Assembly (NCBI GenBank): GCA_037893225.1
Contig: JAZGUH010000537.1
Span: forward strand, 744,001 to 808,000
Direction: 5' to 3'
Source: Hippasteria phrygiana
Taxonomy: Eukaryota > Echinodermata > Asteroidea > Valvatida > Goniasteridae
DNA length: 64,000 bases
Below, in pieces: positions 45,416-55,592 of the stretch; within the stretch, counting starts at the first letter, position 1, and the number at the start of each line of letters is the position of its first letter. The notes under the pieces are model-generated. The model did not search any database. It saw nothing but the letters and a program-made list of their open reading frames with translations, and was not told where the DNA came from. The position numbers were made by a program, and so were the translations under genes.

Positions 45416-45492
45416 TTAAAAGTAGTGTACACGATTGGTAATCCTCCAATTTTGTTTTTACTGAATGATTACGAAATACCTAACTAGACTGT
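45416..45492 (-). mobile_element. Family-A MITE terminal fragment
   Basis: TTAAAAGTAGTGTACACGAT TGGTAATCCTCCAATTTTG matches one terminus of family A. It stops at about 45492, where a LINE fragment begins. Confidence 0.65.
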
Positions 45493-45716
45493 CATCGAGG
45501 CCAAGCGTACCGCCTTCCTCAAGCACAAGGAAAACCCATCAACAAGGAACCTTGAAGCTTTGAGAGAAGCCAGGAGCAAAGCCCAGCAAACGGCACGACG
45601 CTGCGCCAAAACTACTGGCTGGAACTCTCCTCTAGCATACAAGCCGCCTCCGACACAGGCGACATCAGGGGCATGTACGAGGGGATCAAACAAGCCACTT
45701 GCCTTGGTCAAGGCGT
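45493..45716 (+). pseudogene. LINE ORF2 linker fragment (RTE-like)
   Basis: The translation reads EAKRTAFLKHKENPSTRNLE then ALREARSKAQQTARRC and, after a +1 shift at about 45609, YWLELSSSIQAASDTGDIRG MYEGIKQA. This is the charged helical linker between endonuclease and RT of RTE-type elements (ARSKVQ..AR motif, GNIRGMYEGIK motif). It is about 75 codons with one frameshift and no catalytic domains. Assignment is from remembered family patterns and should be checked. Confidence 0.55.
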
Positions 45717-46079
45717 TCGACGCTAGCGGTCGTGATGATGAGCGAGCCTCGACTCGGACGGCCCGGCGATTAGGCTATGCTGCGTTCCAATCGCATCGTA
45801 TTTATCGTGTTTACAAGATGGTTGCACCAATGCGCACGCGCACAGGTCGTGAAGACAATTCCGCACCCAGTTCACCACTAGTGAATACGAGTTGCCAGAC
45901 TTGTGAACTCGTGAACACGGAAAACACGACGTGTTGGAACGCAGCATAATTATCGCCTTGGATCATCCGTGTGCGAAAGATCTGGTGGTGGTGCTCATTA
46001 TGCTAATACGCCAAGTTGACCTCCGAGAGTCATTTTTTGATTGGTTGATTGTTGCTTGGAAATCTATTGACCTTCCACC
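45717..46079. other. No gene
   Basis: Spacer between the LINE fragment and the 5.95-kb inverted-array element; contains AACTCGTGAACACG and its partial inversions, nothing else. Confidence 0.4.
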
Positions 46080-46157
46080 TATGGCAAGCCAAAGCGGAAT
46101 TAATTCAAAACACCATTTTTCTTGCAAGAACAAAAACATCATTCAAGATAAACGCAA

Positions 46158-46490
46158 AATTATCATGCAAGACCAAAATTATCATGCAAGACCAAAATTA
46201 TCATGCAAGACCAAAATTATCATGCAAGATCAAAATTTTCATGCAACTTTTTGCAAGATCAAAACGTTCATGCAAGATCAACATTTTCATGCAAGATCAA
46301 CATTTTCATGCAAGACCAAAATTATCATGCAAGATCTAAATTTTCCTGCAAGATCCAAATTTTCATGCAAGATCAAAATTTCAATGCAAGACCAAAATTA
46401 TCATGCAAGAACGAAATTATCACGCAAGACTAACAAAAATCGGGCAAGACTAACAAAAATCGGGCAAGACCAAAATTTTCGTGCAAGATG
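46158..46490 (+). repeat. 19-bp tandem array, left
   Basis: About 17 units of CATGCAAGACCAAAATTAT with variants (GATCAAAATTTT, GACTAACAAAAATCGGG at the inner end). Confidence 0.9.
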
Positions 46491-46756
46491 CACGTGACTA
46501 TTCACGTGATTAGGCTGGCCGTGGGTCGAGGCGCAAAAAGATCCCTTCGTTATGTACCTAAGTAGGATGATTCCTTTTTGGTTCTTTCAATAGAAATACA
46601 TATCAGAGATAGGACTAGGTTTTTTTGTGAATCTTGTTTGTTAATGAGCACTACACGCTGAATAATTAGAAAAATATTTATTTCTTTTAACGGAAAGAGG
46701 CTGAAAAGTTACTAGTCTGGCGCAGTTCATCGTGTGTATATGACGTCTGGGAGCCA

Positions 46757-46830
46757 TACAATAGCCACATGCAGCTCTATCGGGCGAATCGCGGGCCCTA
46801 TTGCGAATCGCCAGCTAGCTTCTGCATGTC
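46757..46830 (-). repeat. Fragment of the 17.9-20.6 kb palindrome arm
   Basis: GCTCTATCGGGCGAATCGCG GGCCCTATTGCGAATCGC matches the arm sequence at about 18418-18450 and 19950-19985, followed by CTAGCTTC as in the arm. Confidence 0.55.
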
Positions 46831-47001
46831 AGGTGAGCAAGCAAAATAAAAATTGAAAGCGGGGTTATTTCTTCGAATTCCGTATATTTAGATTGATGCA
46901 GTAATACATGTTTTGGTTGATTTCCCAAACTGCATGCAACGAAGACTCGGCCCCATGTATTCATGTACATCATATCATGGAGGTAGGTAGGTTATGTGAG
47001 G

Positions 47002-47693
47002 CAGCGGCGTAAAGGTTGAATTTGTAGGGGGTACCTGGCATGCCTGGGGTGCACCAATTGTTTAGGGGGCACCGAATGGCAACAGATGTATTGTTTGTGT
47101 GCAATTCGAAATTTCGGTAATCGTTACCTTTTATAGGACACCTCTATTTTTTTGATGAGTTCCGTTCAAAACTGTTTTTTGCAGATGACTTTACAGTACC
47201 AAAGTGACTTTTGCAGGCTGGAGCAGTCTTTTTTTTCTTCAGATTAGCCTAAACTCATGTTTGTTGTAATTTTGAAATGCACTTTCAAAGAAAATGTGAC
47301 TTTTCTACTTTTTTTGCAGTCAGAGACATTGCTGTTTTACCCCATAAACCCCATAATGTCCCTCATAAATCAAAACCATGCCTCTTTCCACAAAATTAAG
47401 CTGCTCTATTCAAACATGAATCTTATGCGACTATTTAGATTGATTTCATGCTCACAGGTGACTTTTCCTGCCTTTATCATCGCAAAATATTGAGGTAGTT
47501 CCGAAACAAAACTGTCTCCTCCGATCTCTTATATAGAACGGGGTCTTAAAGGTAACAATTACCGAAATTTCAAATTGGGGGGGGGGGGGGGGGGGGGGGG
47601 GCACCCGGGTGGGGGGGGGGGGGGCACGTAACTCTGGTGGGGGGCGACGTGCCCCCCTGTGTCCCCCCCCCTCCCCCCGTAGTTACGCCACTG
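47002..47693. mobile_element. 692-bp hAT-type element with perfect 8-bp TSD and G tracts
   Basis: ATGTGAGG at 46994-47001 and 47694-47701 is an exact 8-bp duplication. The termini CAGCGGCGTAA and (reverse complement) CAGTGGCGTAA are inverted repeats. G/C runs lie at 47579-47600, 47611-47624 and 47653-47678. The TGGCGTA terminus followed by G-runs is repeated at 12370 and, with variations, at 22391 and 30620. No transposase. Confidence 0.85.
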
Positions 47694-47701
47694 ATGTGAG
47701 G

Positions 47702-48571
47702 GCCCTCATTAATCATTAATCTCCAAAGCCAGCTAGCCACCCAGCACCATCGTTCCAGTCGATATTACCACCTAACTATGGATAGGGCTCCTACCGAAGC
47801 CTCATAGAAAGAAGCCCAATTTTCCCATTGGCTACTAGCAAGAATAAGAACACAATTTTCATGCACTGTGCACACAAAAAGACGCTGGAGATTTTACCAC
47901 AAACTTGTTCAAATTCATGTTTTTTTTCCTTTTCAACATATCTATAATGACTGACCATCACAGAAGAAGTAATATGAAAAGCAACGGCAGGATGCTGCAT
48001 ACCTTCCGTATATATATTAAATAATCCAAAAAAGATGAGGGCCAAACAGTTGTGTCCTTTAAACCACCCCCCCCCCCCCCCCCCCCCCCACCCCCCCCCC
48101 TTAAAAAACTCATTGGTTGGTTTGATTTTGCACAACTTGACATGTTCCAGCAATTTGTTTCCAATGAATTTGCCTGACAAGTTTAAATTTCGTTAATGAA
48201 GGAAAGGATCACTGAAGGAAAGGATCTTTAAATTTCAAAGGGCCCATAGAAACTCCACCAGCATGATCAAGGCAGAAGAAACTGGATTTTTATCTGATGT
48301 AGGAAAATAATCTTTTGTGCTCGCCTTTTTGGACTTCACTGAGGACTGGATCGACTGGGCACTCCATTCATTTATCAAGGAAGAAAGGCAACTTGATTTT
48401 GCTGTGACCTTATTTTTTGAGTCAAGGCAATTTGTTTGGCTTTCTATGTTGCATGTTGTACTTATGCCTTGTTGAATTTCACTGATGAGGCGGCACTGAT
48501 GAAGCTACTTGGATTTTGAGCAGACATTGGAGCTAAAGTCATTTTCTTCCGAGAAAGTGTCTTTCATTACT
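47702..48571. other. No gene; poly-C tract
   Basis: A C-rich run lies at 48067-48101, producing glycine-rich minus-strand ORFs that I reject. Otherwise there is no recognisable feature. Confidence 0.45.
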
Positions 48572-49292
48572 TTAAGCCCTAGTCCCACTAGGAGTTACAT
48601 GTACGACAACTTACGACAAGCTGCGACAGGAAATCGCAGGCAATCTTAGAAAAGTCGTGCCACAAGTCTTCGGTGGTCGTGGGTGGTCGTGGGTGGTCTT
48701 GGATATTCGCACGACCGAAATCAGTCGCAGACAGGTTTATAAACTGTTTAAAAACCTGGCTGCGACTGAATTAGTTTCATCTTGTCGCAGCCTAGTCATT
48801 TGTCGTGCGACGGTCGTGCGATGGTCGTGGGACAAGTCTTGGGTGGTCCTTCATTGTCGTGGCTGATCGTAGGATTCTCCTGTCGTACAACAGTCGTACG
48901 ACTTTCCACGACTACTGGCACGACTTGTCGTGCACTTAGACCTGATTGCACGACTAGATGCACGACTAAACAAGACTAGTCGTGCGACTCCACGACAAGT
49001 CGTACGGCTCCACGACAAGTCGTACGAATAGTCGTACGATTGGTCGTAGCCAGTCGTGCGACAGGACCTTACCACTCGTACGTACTACGTAATCTTGGGT
49101 AGTCGTGCGACAGTCGTGCGATTAATGCTGCTAACAGTCGGAAACAAGTCTTCTACAGGTCGCACGACTGGTCTTACAATGTGACTGCTAGGCTCAAATC
49201 GCAGGAAATATTCACGACTACCCATGACCGGCCTTGTCGCACGACTGAACTGGTTGCAGGAAATCGCAGGTCCTAGTGGGACTGGGGCTTAA
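48572..49292. mobile_element. 721-bp TTAA-flanked MITE rich in TCGTGCGAC
   Basis: The inverted termini GCCCTAGTCCCACTAGGA and TCCTAGTGGGACTGGGGC are each flanked by TTAA (48572-48575 and 49289-49292). The interior consists largely of degenerate TCGTGCGAC/GTCGCACGA and GTCGTACGAC motifs. TTAA duplication fits piggyBac or Kolobok types. Confidence 0.8.
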
Positions 49293-51340
49293 CGCGACCA
49301 GATGCAAGTACTACCAAGGGATCGCTTTCTTAATGTGCCATCCGATGGACCATCAACCATTACGTAATATAGAGCCTCTCATTCTTCAGTCTTGTTCCTT
49401 TATGGACCTCAAAAAGCCTTGAATAATACAATGTGATATTCACGATGTTTTAAATATCGGTGACTGTTTTATAACTTAATACTGCCATTCTTTAGCTGGA
49501 ACTGTAAGGTTTGAGAACAACAGTGGACTGTGGCAATCTGTTTTCTAAAAACTTTTGAATTAATATTGCAAGATAATGGTCAATGCCCAAATTTTTTCAA
49601 ATAGCTGTTGCAAGTGAAGTTCCGTGTAGAGACTGAAAGGAGTAAAAAAAATTGCTAAATCCAATGGCTAAAAGCACTTTCCACTATCTAATTTCTTGTT
49701 TCAGTTAGTATTACAATTACTAAGATAAAAATAAAGAAATTTTTGACAAAAGTTTACAAATTTATGTAATAACATTTATTATTGTCCATTCCATGATGAG
49801 CAGCATGTGAAATTTGAGAAATACCACTTTTAAGATATATTCAATAAATGGATGGATTATATTTTTGTAGATATTGTTGAAACGATCAAAATGATATAAA
49901 TATGTTAAGGAGAAACGACAATAAAGTGGACATTCTTTGATTGGAATGGGCGAGGGCGCAAAGCATCCGAGCCCATTCCAATCAAAGAATGTCCACCTAC
50001 TTCCCTTTCACCTATTGTCAAGATTTCAAGGGAACAAAATGTGTCCATTGTTACTAATGCTTTGAGGTATGATATTAATTAAGTCAATTAACTTAACTGT
50101 ACATTCTTGAAAAAGAATGGACACTTTTCTGAATAGAGTGACGTCACAAGAGTAGTTTCATACTCAATCTAACACCCTTGCAATACAGGCGTGATTTTAC
50201 AAGGGGCGATTAGTCCGTCTGGCAACTCCCCCCCCCCCTCCCAATGGACTGAACAAATATTTCTGATGCAATGGTTTAAAAATGTAAATTTAAGAACAAT
50301 TTGAACTACTTTAAAGGTTATTAGTGGACTTGTTCATAATGCATGCTGCTATAGCAAATGATCAGTTTCATGAGAATACTTCAAACTTAAGTTGTCTTTT
50401 TTAAATTGTCTATTTTGAAAACCTTAATTACTATTGTTACTAAATACCATTTCGCATTGCTTTTTGATTGAAACCATGGACATACAGTGATAATGAGGTA
50501 GAATGACAGGCAACATGCGTGTACATCTGTATACATGTATAAACAATAAATACATTGCAGGAATATTCTGATATGAAGCACTAGTGAGGTATTTGTTTTC
50601 CTTTTAAAAAATAAATTAAAAGACACTAGAAACACAGAAAGCATCTTTAAGCAGACATTTAAGATGAACATAAGGATTACTAGAACAGCTCAATCTCGCG
50701 TAAATGTTTGCTTTGGTTTTCATAATGGCTATCAGAACTTGCTTTACTATTTACAGCAGTTACTATTTTACAAAATGAAAATGTGCACCCTGGATGCCAT
50801 ATTTAACCCAGCTTCCTCGTAAAAATGTATGGCCCCTATGTAGTAGCAAGCTATAATTTCAAAATTGTCAACAAATCATGTTAGTTGAGATGCCTGGCTT
50901 ACAATTTTAATAAAGTTATGAAATAAGTGAGATTGCATATAACAAAATATAACTTTGATCAACCCGATAGCAATTTTTTAATACGGAAAGATTTTACTTT
51001 AATACCCCACCAAAATCAGTCTGAAACAGCAAATCTAAAATGAACCATTTCTGTTCAGAATTGTATTGGCACAACCTTTAATTTAGAGAATTTAGTTGGG
51101 AAATTTTCGTGCAATAAAGGAGAAGAAATTAAGGTTGTGTTTTCTGTGTTAAATGTTTTTGGCACACTCAACGCATGAAGGAATTGTTTACGTACATGTA
51201 CATATAATTTCTGCCTCATTTTTACAGATTCTACTGACATGGGCCTACATCTTGAAATAACAGGTTGTGCCATATGTAGATAGTTATGATCAAGGAGGGT
51301 TGGTTATTTTCCAAGATTTTGCTATTCCTGACCGATTTTG
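49293..51340. other. Gene-free stretch with one perfect hairpin
   Basis: AT-rich; apart from the hairpin at 49926-49996 and a C run at about 50228-50238 I see nothing supportable. Confidence 0.45.
49926..49996. repeat. Perfect 26-bp-arm hairpin
   Basis: GTGGACATTCTTTGATTGGA ATGGGC (49926-49951) is exactly complementary to 49971-49996, with a 19-base loop. A perfect arm of this size is either a young foldback or a structured transcript such as a small-RNA precursor. Confidence 0.8.
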
Positions 51341-51724
51341 GTGGGGGGGGGGGGGGGGGGGTGTTATTAAAGTAAAATCTTTCCGTTTCCTGCAGTGAAT
51401 AGTACGGAGCCATGGAGGAAGGAAAACAGATCGAGCTTATCATTCCAGATGAAACCCAGCGCCTGTCAATACGGACGGGACATCGACAGTCCCGTGACAT
51501 TCCGTGACATCCACAGTCGCCGCTACTGCACGATCGATTTCGGCCTAATTGCTGTCCAGTTAGTGTCACCTTGTTTCTTGACGCTTCAGTACGAGGAAAC
51601 ACTTTTCCTTTAGCAGATTGTGCAACATGATTGAATCGAGATATCGATACGAGTCCGGGGCCGGGTAGCGAGTTTTGGAAACGATCTATTAATAAAGTAA
51701 GCCCCTGCAGGGACGAGGTTCTTG
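51341..51724. other. Poly-G tract and unassigned sequence
   Basis: A 20-base G run at about 51342-51361 is followed by sequence without any supported gene. GACATCGACAGTCCCGTGAC ATTCCGTGACATCCACAG is a small local repeat. Confidence 0.4.
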
Positions 51725-52028
51725 CCCGATTTCTTATTTTTGTTGGTCTGCCCGATTTTGTTTTGGTCTTGCACGAAAATTTAGGTCTTGCATGATAAAT
51801 TTGGTCTTGCATTGAAATTTAGGTCTTGCATTGAAATTTAGGTCTTGCATAGAAATTTTGGTCTTGCATGATAATTTTGGTCTTGCATTGAAATTTTGAT
51901 CTTGCATGATAATTTTGGTCTTGCATGATAATTTTGGTCTTGCATGATAATTTTGCGTTTATCTTGAATTATTTTTTTGTTCTTGCAAGAAAAATGGTGT
52001 TTTGAATTAATTCTGCTTTGGCTTGCCA
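51725..52028 (-). repeat. 19-bp tandem array, right (inverted)
   Basis: About 11 units of ATAATTTTGGTCTTGCATG, the complement of the left array, followed by TTGCGTTTATCTTGAATTAT and the inverted terminus. Confidence 0.9.
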
Positions 52029-52342
52029 TATTCACCTCCTCAAAGATTGTTTTCCCATTCATGCCTCCATTCAGAAGGGCTTTAAAAACATGAACTAGGT
52101 GTATCACTCTAACTACGGTCATGGTACCAACTATACTTGGGCCAATACCATCTATAGTTGGGCCGGTACCAACTAGAACTGGACAGTTGGGAAATCCCAA
52201 CTGTAGTTGGGACTAAACGCGACGGGGGGTGTCGTATTTATTGTAAGGCGCACGACTAAAAAGCCATTCGTAATGATTATGCATGCCACGGGGTTTGCGG
52301 CCGGCTGCACTGTTATGCAAATCTCCGGCCGGGCCACGTGTA

Positions 52343-52951
52343 TTAAAGGGACACATTGCTTTGGATTTTGCGATTTAGGCTATAAAACTGAAATGATTAT
52401 GGTTGGGAAGCTTTTTTAAAAGTAGAATATAAAGATTCACATAACTATCCCTTCAAATTTCGTGGTTTTTGTTTAATTTCGTAACAAATAACGGTCCGCC
52501 ATTTTGTAGAACCAAATTGTTGACTCCACGAAATGGCGGACCGTGTTCACCAGTCGTATTTCCAGTCGCAGCTGGTTGAAGTACGTTCTGTTGATCCATA
52601 TTGATGTACTGTGGCACGGCGCGCATCACTGGCGATATGTGTCGCGAGGTAGAGAATGGTACCTGGCGATCATCTGATAGGTTTACAAGGCCACTGGCTT
52701 CGGCGCCAGCCTAAAGACTCTTACAGCGTATTTTGCGCATTATTTTGACGGTGGCATTTACTACTGGAAATAAGTCTATGTTTCGCGGGTCAGATGTCAG
52801 GGACCAGAGGCAATTTTTTGGTTTTGTAATCACTGCTCACTAATTACAACACATTATACGTGTTTTTTGGCATGAACAACTCTTATAAAAGATAAGGAAC
52901 ATTTCCAAACAGCAAAATGTCATGACATTTGAAGGCAATGTGTCCCTTTAA
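52343..52951. mobile_element. TTAA-flanked MITE with AGGGACACATTGC termini
   Basis: TTAAAGGGACACATTGC at the left and GCAATGTGTCCCTTTAA at the right are exact inverted repeats including TTAA. Inside, CGGTCCGCCATTTTGT (52492-52507) pairs with ACGAAATGGCGGACCG (52528-52543) as a small hairpin. No coding capacity. Confidence 0.85.
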
Positions 52952-53037
52952 CATGTACATGTACAATGTTCATTTGTGCATGGACGGATATGAAAAATTG
53001 AAGGCCTGGAGTAAGGTGGGGTCATTATTGATCTACA

Positions 53038-53108
53038 TGGGGGGTGGGGGGGGGGTGGGGTGGGGGGGGGGGGGTGGGGGGTGGGGTGGGGGGGTGGGGG
53101 TGGGGGGA
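53038..53108 (+). repeat. G-rich tract (GGGGTGGGG)n
   Basis: Nearly uninterrupted G with occasional T over 70 bases; strong G-quadruplex potential on the plus strand. Confidence 0.9.
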
Positions 53109-53339
53109 GTTCATACGCATGAAAAACAGTTTCGCACTCTTGAACAAAAGATATAATTTTGTTTTCCTCAAATATTTAATTTGCATGTGATTGGGGTAAT
53201 AGTCTCAGAGTGCCGAGTACACTTGTCTCGATTCCTTCACATTTTTCGTCTGTAACAATACAACAATACAGTTCAATTTTATATTTATATTAATTCGTTA
53301 ATTATTTGTTATTTAAATAAAGTGAAATGTGTTCAAGTA

Positions 53340-53830
53340 ATAAAAATTAGTTTTCAGTGCCTAATGCAGTCCCAAACTCCCAACCATAGTTGGGACCACT
53401 ACTTTGTGGCAGGCAATGCATAACATGGCTGAAAATTTTTAAAAACGGTGAAATTGTGTTCAAGTAATAAGAATGACTTTTCAGTGCCCAATGCAGTCCC
53501 AACCATAGTTGGGACCACTACTTCAATCCTGGCCCAACTGTGGCAGACAGTAACCATAACGTCCATGGCTGATAATTTTTAAATAAAGTGAAATTGTGTT
53601 CAAGTAATAATAATGTGTATTCAGTGCCTAGTGCAGTCCCAACCATAGTTGGGACAACTACTTCAATGCTGGGTCAAATGTGGCAGGCAGTAACCATAAC
53701 ATTGCTGATTATTTTTAAATAAAGTAAAATTGTGTTCAAGTAATAAGAATGAGTATTCAGTGCCTAGTATAGTCCCAACCATAATTGGGACCACTACTTC
53801 AATCCTGGCCCAGTCGGGCAGGCAGTAACC
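53340..53830 (+). repeat. Four-copy tandem array, period about 120-140 bp
   Basis: Each unit contains CCCAACCATAGTTGGGAC, CACTACTTCAATCCTGG, GGCAG.CAGTAACCATAAC, TTTTTAAATAAAGTGAAATT and GTTCAAGTAATAA. Palindrome positions are 53380, 53500, 53640 and 53776. Confidence 0.85.
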
Positions 53831-54213
53831 ACACCATGGCTCATGGCTGATAATGTTTAAACAAATGATGAAATTATGTTCAAATTGGTTAAATAGTGAA
53901 GCGTTGGCGTTGCTGATTTCGTCCATGGTATGATGTTTAGCAAGCTTGGCCTACTAACCAAAAATAATAGCCGGCCGGCCAGCCACGTGCGTCGAACCCA
54001 CGAAACTTCCTTTCCAAGCCTGGCGCGCACTCATGTATACATGCATAACGATTATTGTAATGCTGCATATATTCACGTGCGGTTCCGTATCCCCGCCCAT
54101 TTAGTCCCAACTGTAGTTGGGATTTCCCAACTACTCCGTCGCAGTTGGGACTGGTCCTAACTACAGTTGGAGCCGGCCCAGGTATAGTTGGGCCAATGCC
54201 ATAGTTGGGGCGT

Positions 54214-55119
54214 AACATCACCATCCCCTTACTACCTTTGTGAATGTTTTGACATGTAATGAAGTGATGACAGATGGTTTCAATCAGCCTGTACAGTCGA
54301 GACAATGCACGATAACACACACATGTATCAGAGTGTACAGACCCTGGTTTTTATTTACCGGCCAAGGACAGTTTCCTTCAAATATATAAATCAATGTACA
54401 TGCAACTAAAATAGTAAACACCTAGAGGTGATCCAGAAAATTCCAAAATTAAACATACATTAACATGCTGCAATTGTTAATCAAGTAATGAGAAGCTGAA
54501 ATTAACTTTCTATAAGCCTATGCCATAGGATTAATTCTTGAAGCATTATGCATAATAAAGTGTAGCATATTGGCAACATAACAAATTTTACAGAATAAAA
54601 TGAATTTAGGTCGTATATATCCTCAGTTGGATAGCCTTAGTTGGGCAAACATAAATGAAAATGTTTACCCTAGTTAGTCACTAAAGTGCTACATAAACTT
54701 TTCCATAGAATAAAATTGTGAACTTTCAGAAAACAGTTGGTGTTAAGACCCCTTTCCATCCAATCCTTAGTGTACTTCCATTCAAAAGTTTGGAAAATGT
54801 CTCTCTCCCGCACTTGAACAACAAACTTGATGTTATGTGGGGGCTTTGATACGATGGCAGCGTTGGAAAGTAACAGTGACTCCATAGTGGCACAGGTGCT
54901 CGAGGTAGTGCAAGGCAGGCATACTCATCACGGAAGGCTTCAACTTTCCCTCAGCAAAAAAACCCTAAATTGACCCAAAAAAACATTAACATAAAGTCTA
55001 ATGTCCTTCATCAACATGTATAATGCTAGACTGCAAAATATGGCAGTAGTAGGTGTGGGGTAAATGGACCCTAATTTTGTGTGGCGGAGGCGGAGGGAAT
55101 TGCGGAGGGAAGTGTATAG
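54214..55119. other. No supported gene
   Basis: AT-rich. A 71-codon ATG-initiated minus-strand frame at 54885-54670 (with FEWKYTKDWMERGLNTNCFL) has a coding-like composition but no known motif; I do not call it. Confidence 0.35.
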
Positions 55120-55245
55120 CGCATGCGCAGTATGAATATTCATGAGTATGACGTCATGAAATGACGTCACCAGGTACGAGGGTGTGACGTCACGTGGTGA
55201 CGTCATGATGGCCTCTTGTTTGGCGTGTACTGCGCATGCGCATGT
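55120..55245 (+). promoter_or_regulatory. CRE/ATF and NRF1-like site cluster
   Basis: Four perfect TGACGTCA octamers lie at 55149, 55162, 55185 and 55198, within 57 bp. Two palindromes resembling NRF-1 sites flank them: GCGCATGCGCAG near 55121 and CTGCGCATGCGCATG near 55230. The cluster is 350-470 bp upstream of the WW-PC4 ATG, in CpG-rich DNA. CREB/ATF and NRF-1 sites are usual in broad animal promoters. No TATA box is evident. The palindromic sites could drive either strand. Confidence 0.6.
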
Positions 55246-55592
55246 GATTTCCACACGTTTATATGTGTTTTGCATGAGATGTCAGCGTGCAGATTGCGCG
55301 CGCGCTGAGTTTGGCGACGCGGACGTGTCCGTGCAAGTCCAGACATGTCTGGACTTGTCTGACTGTATGAAATGATGACATCATGTGTTTTTTTTGTGAT
55401 TGGTTGAAAGGTTGTTTAGTAACGGCACGCAGTATTTGATTGGCTGTCGATGCTTGAGCATAACAAAACTGTCAGATTTGAAATTGATGTTGTCATTTCG
55501 TATCTGAACATTGCGGAGAGCACACGGACTTTTGAAAGTATACGACTACTGCTACTGCTACTTCAACCACGGTGGGTCACCCACACTTGTCA

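Larger units (their letters stand above)
46082..52028. mobile_element. 5.95-kb TA-flanked element with inverted 19-bp arrays
   Basis: The left end TGGCAAGCCAAAGCGGAATT AATTCAAAACACCA is the reverse complement of the right end (...TTTGAATTAATTCTGCTTTG GCTTGCCA), with TA immediately outside both (46080-46081 and 52029-52030). Immediately inside each end is an array of about 19-bp units (CATGCAAGACCAAAATTAT on the left, its complement on the right). The centre (46.5-51.7 kb) has no transposase; it holds MITEs, G tracts and unassigned sequence. Confidence 0.65.
52120..54213. mobile_element. 2.1-kb inverted-repeat element made of TAGTTGGG palindromes
   Basis: The left block (52120-52218) and right block (54101-54213) are reverse complements: CAGTTGGGAAATCCCAACTG TAGTTGGGACTAAA against TTTAGTCCCAACTGTAGTTG GGATTTCCCAACT. 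Each block contains four to five palindromic CCAACT-N-AGTTGGG units. The interior carries the TTAA MITE, a G-rich tract and a tandem array that uses the same palindrome. Confidence 0.65.

Noticed and set aside
45931..46497. 188-codon ORF with repeated CKTKIIMQDQN-type units
   Set aside because: Follows the 19-bp tandem array (57 bp equals three units in frame) with no domain.
47791..48180. Glycine-rich minus-strand ORFs
   Set aside because: Created by the poly-C tract at 48067-48101.
54670..54885. 71-codon minus-strand ORF with coding-like composition (RERDIFQTFEWKYTKDWMER)
   Set aside because: No recognised motif, a stop shortly upstream and no second copy; kept only as a candidate for a database search.
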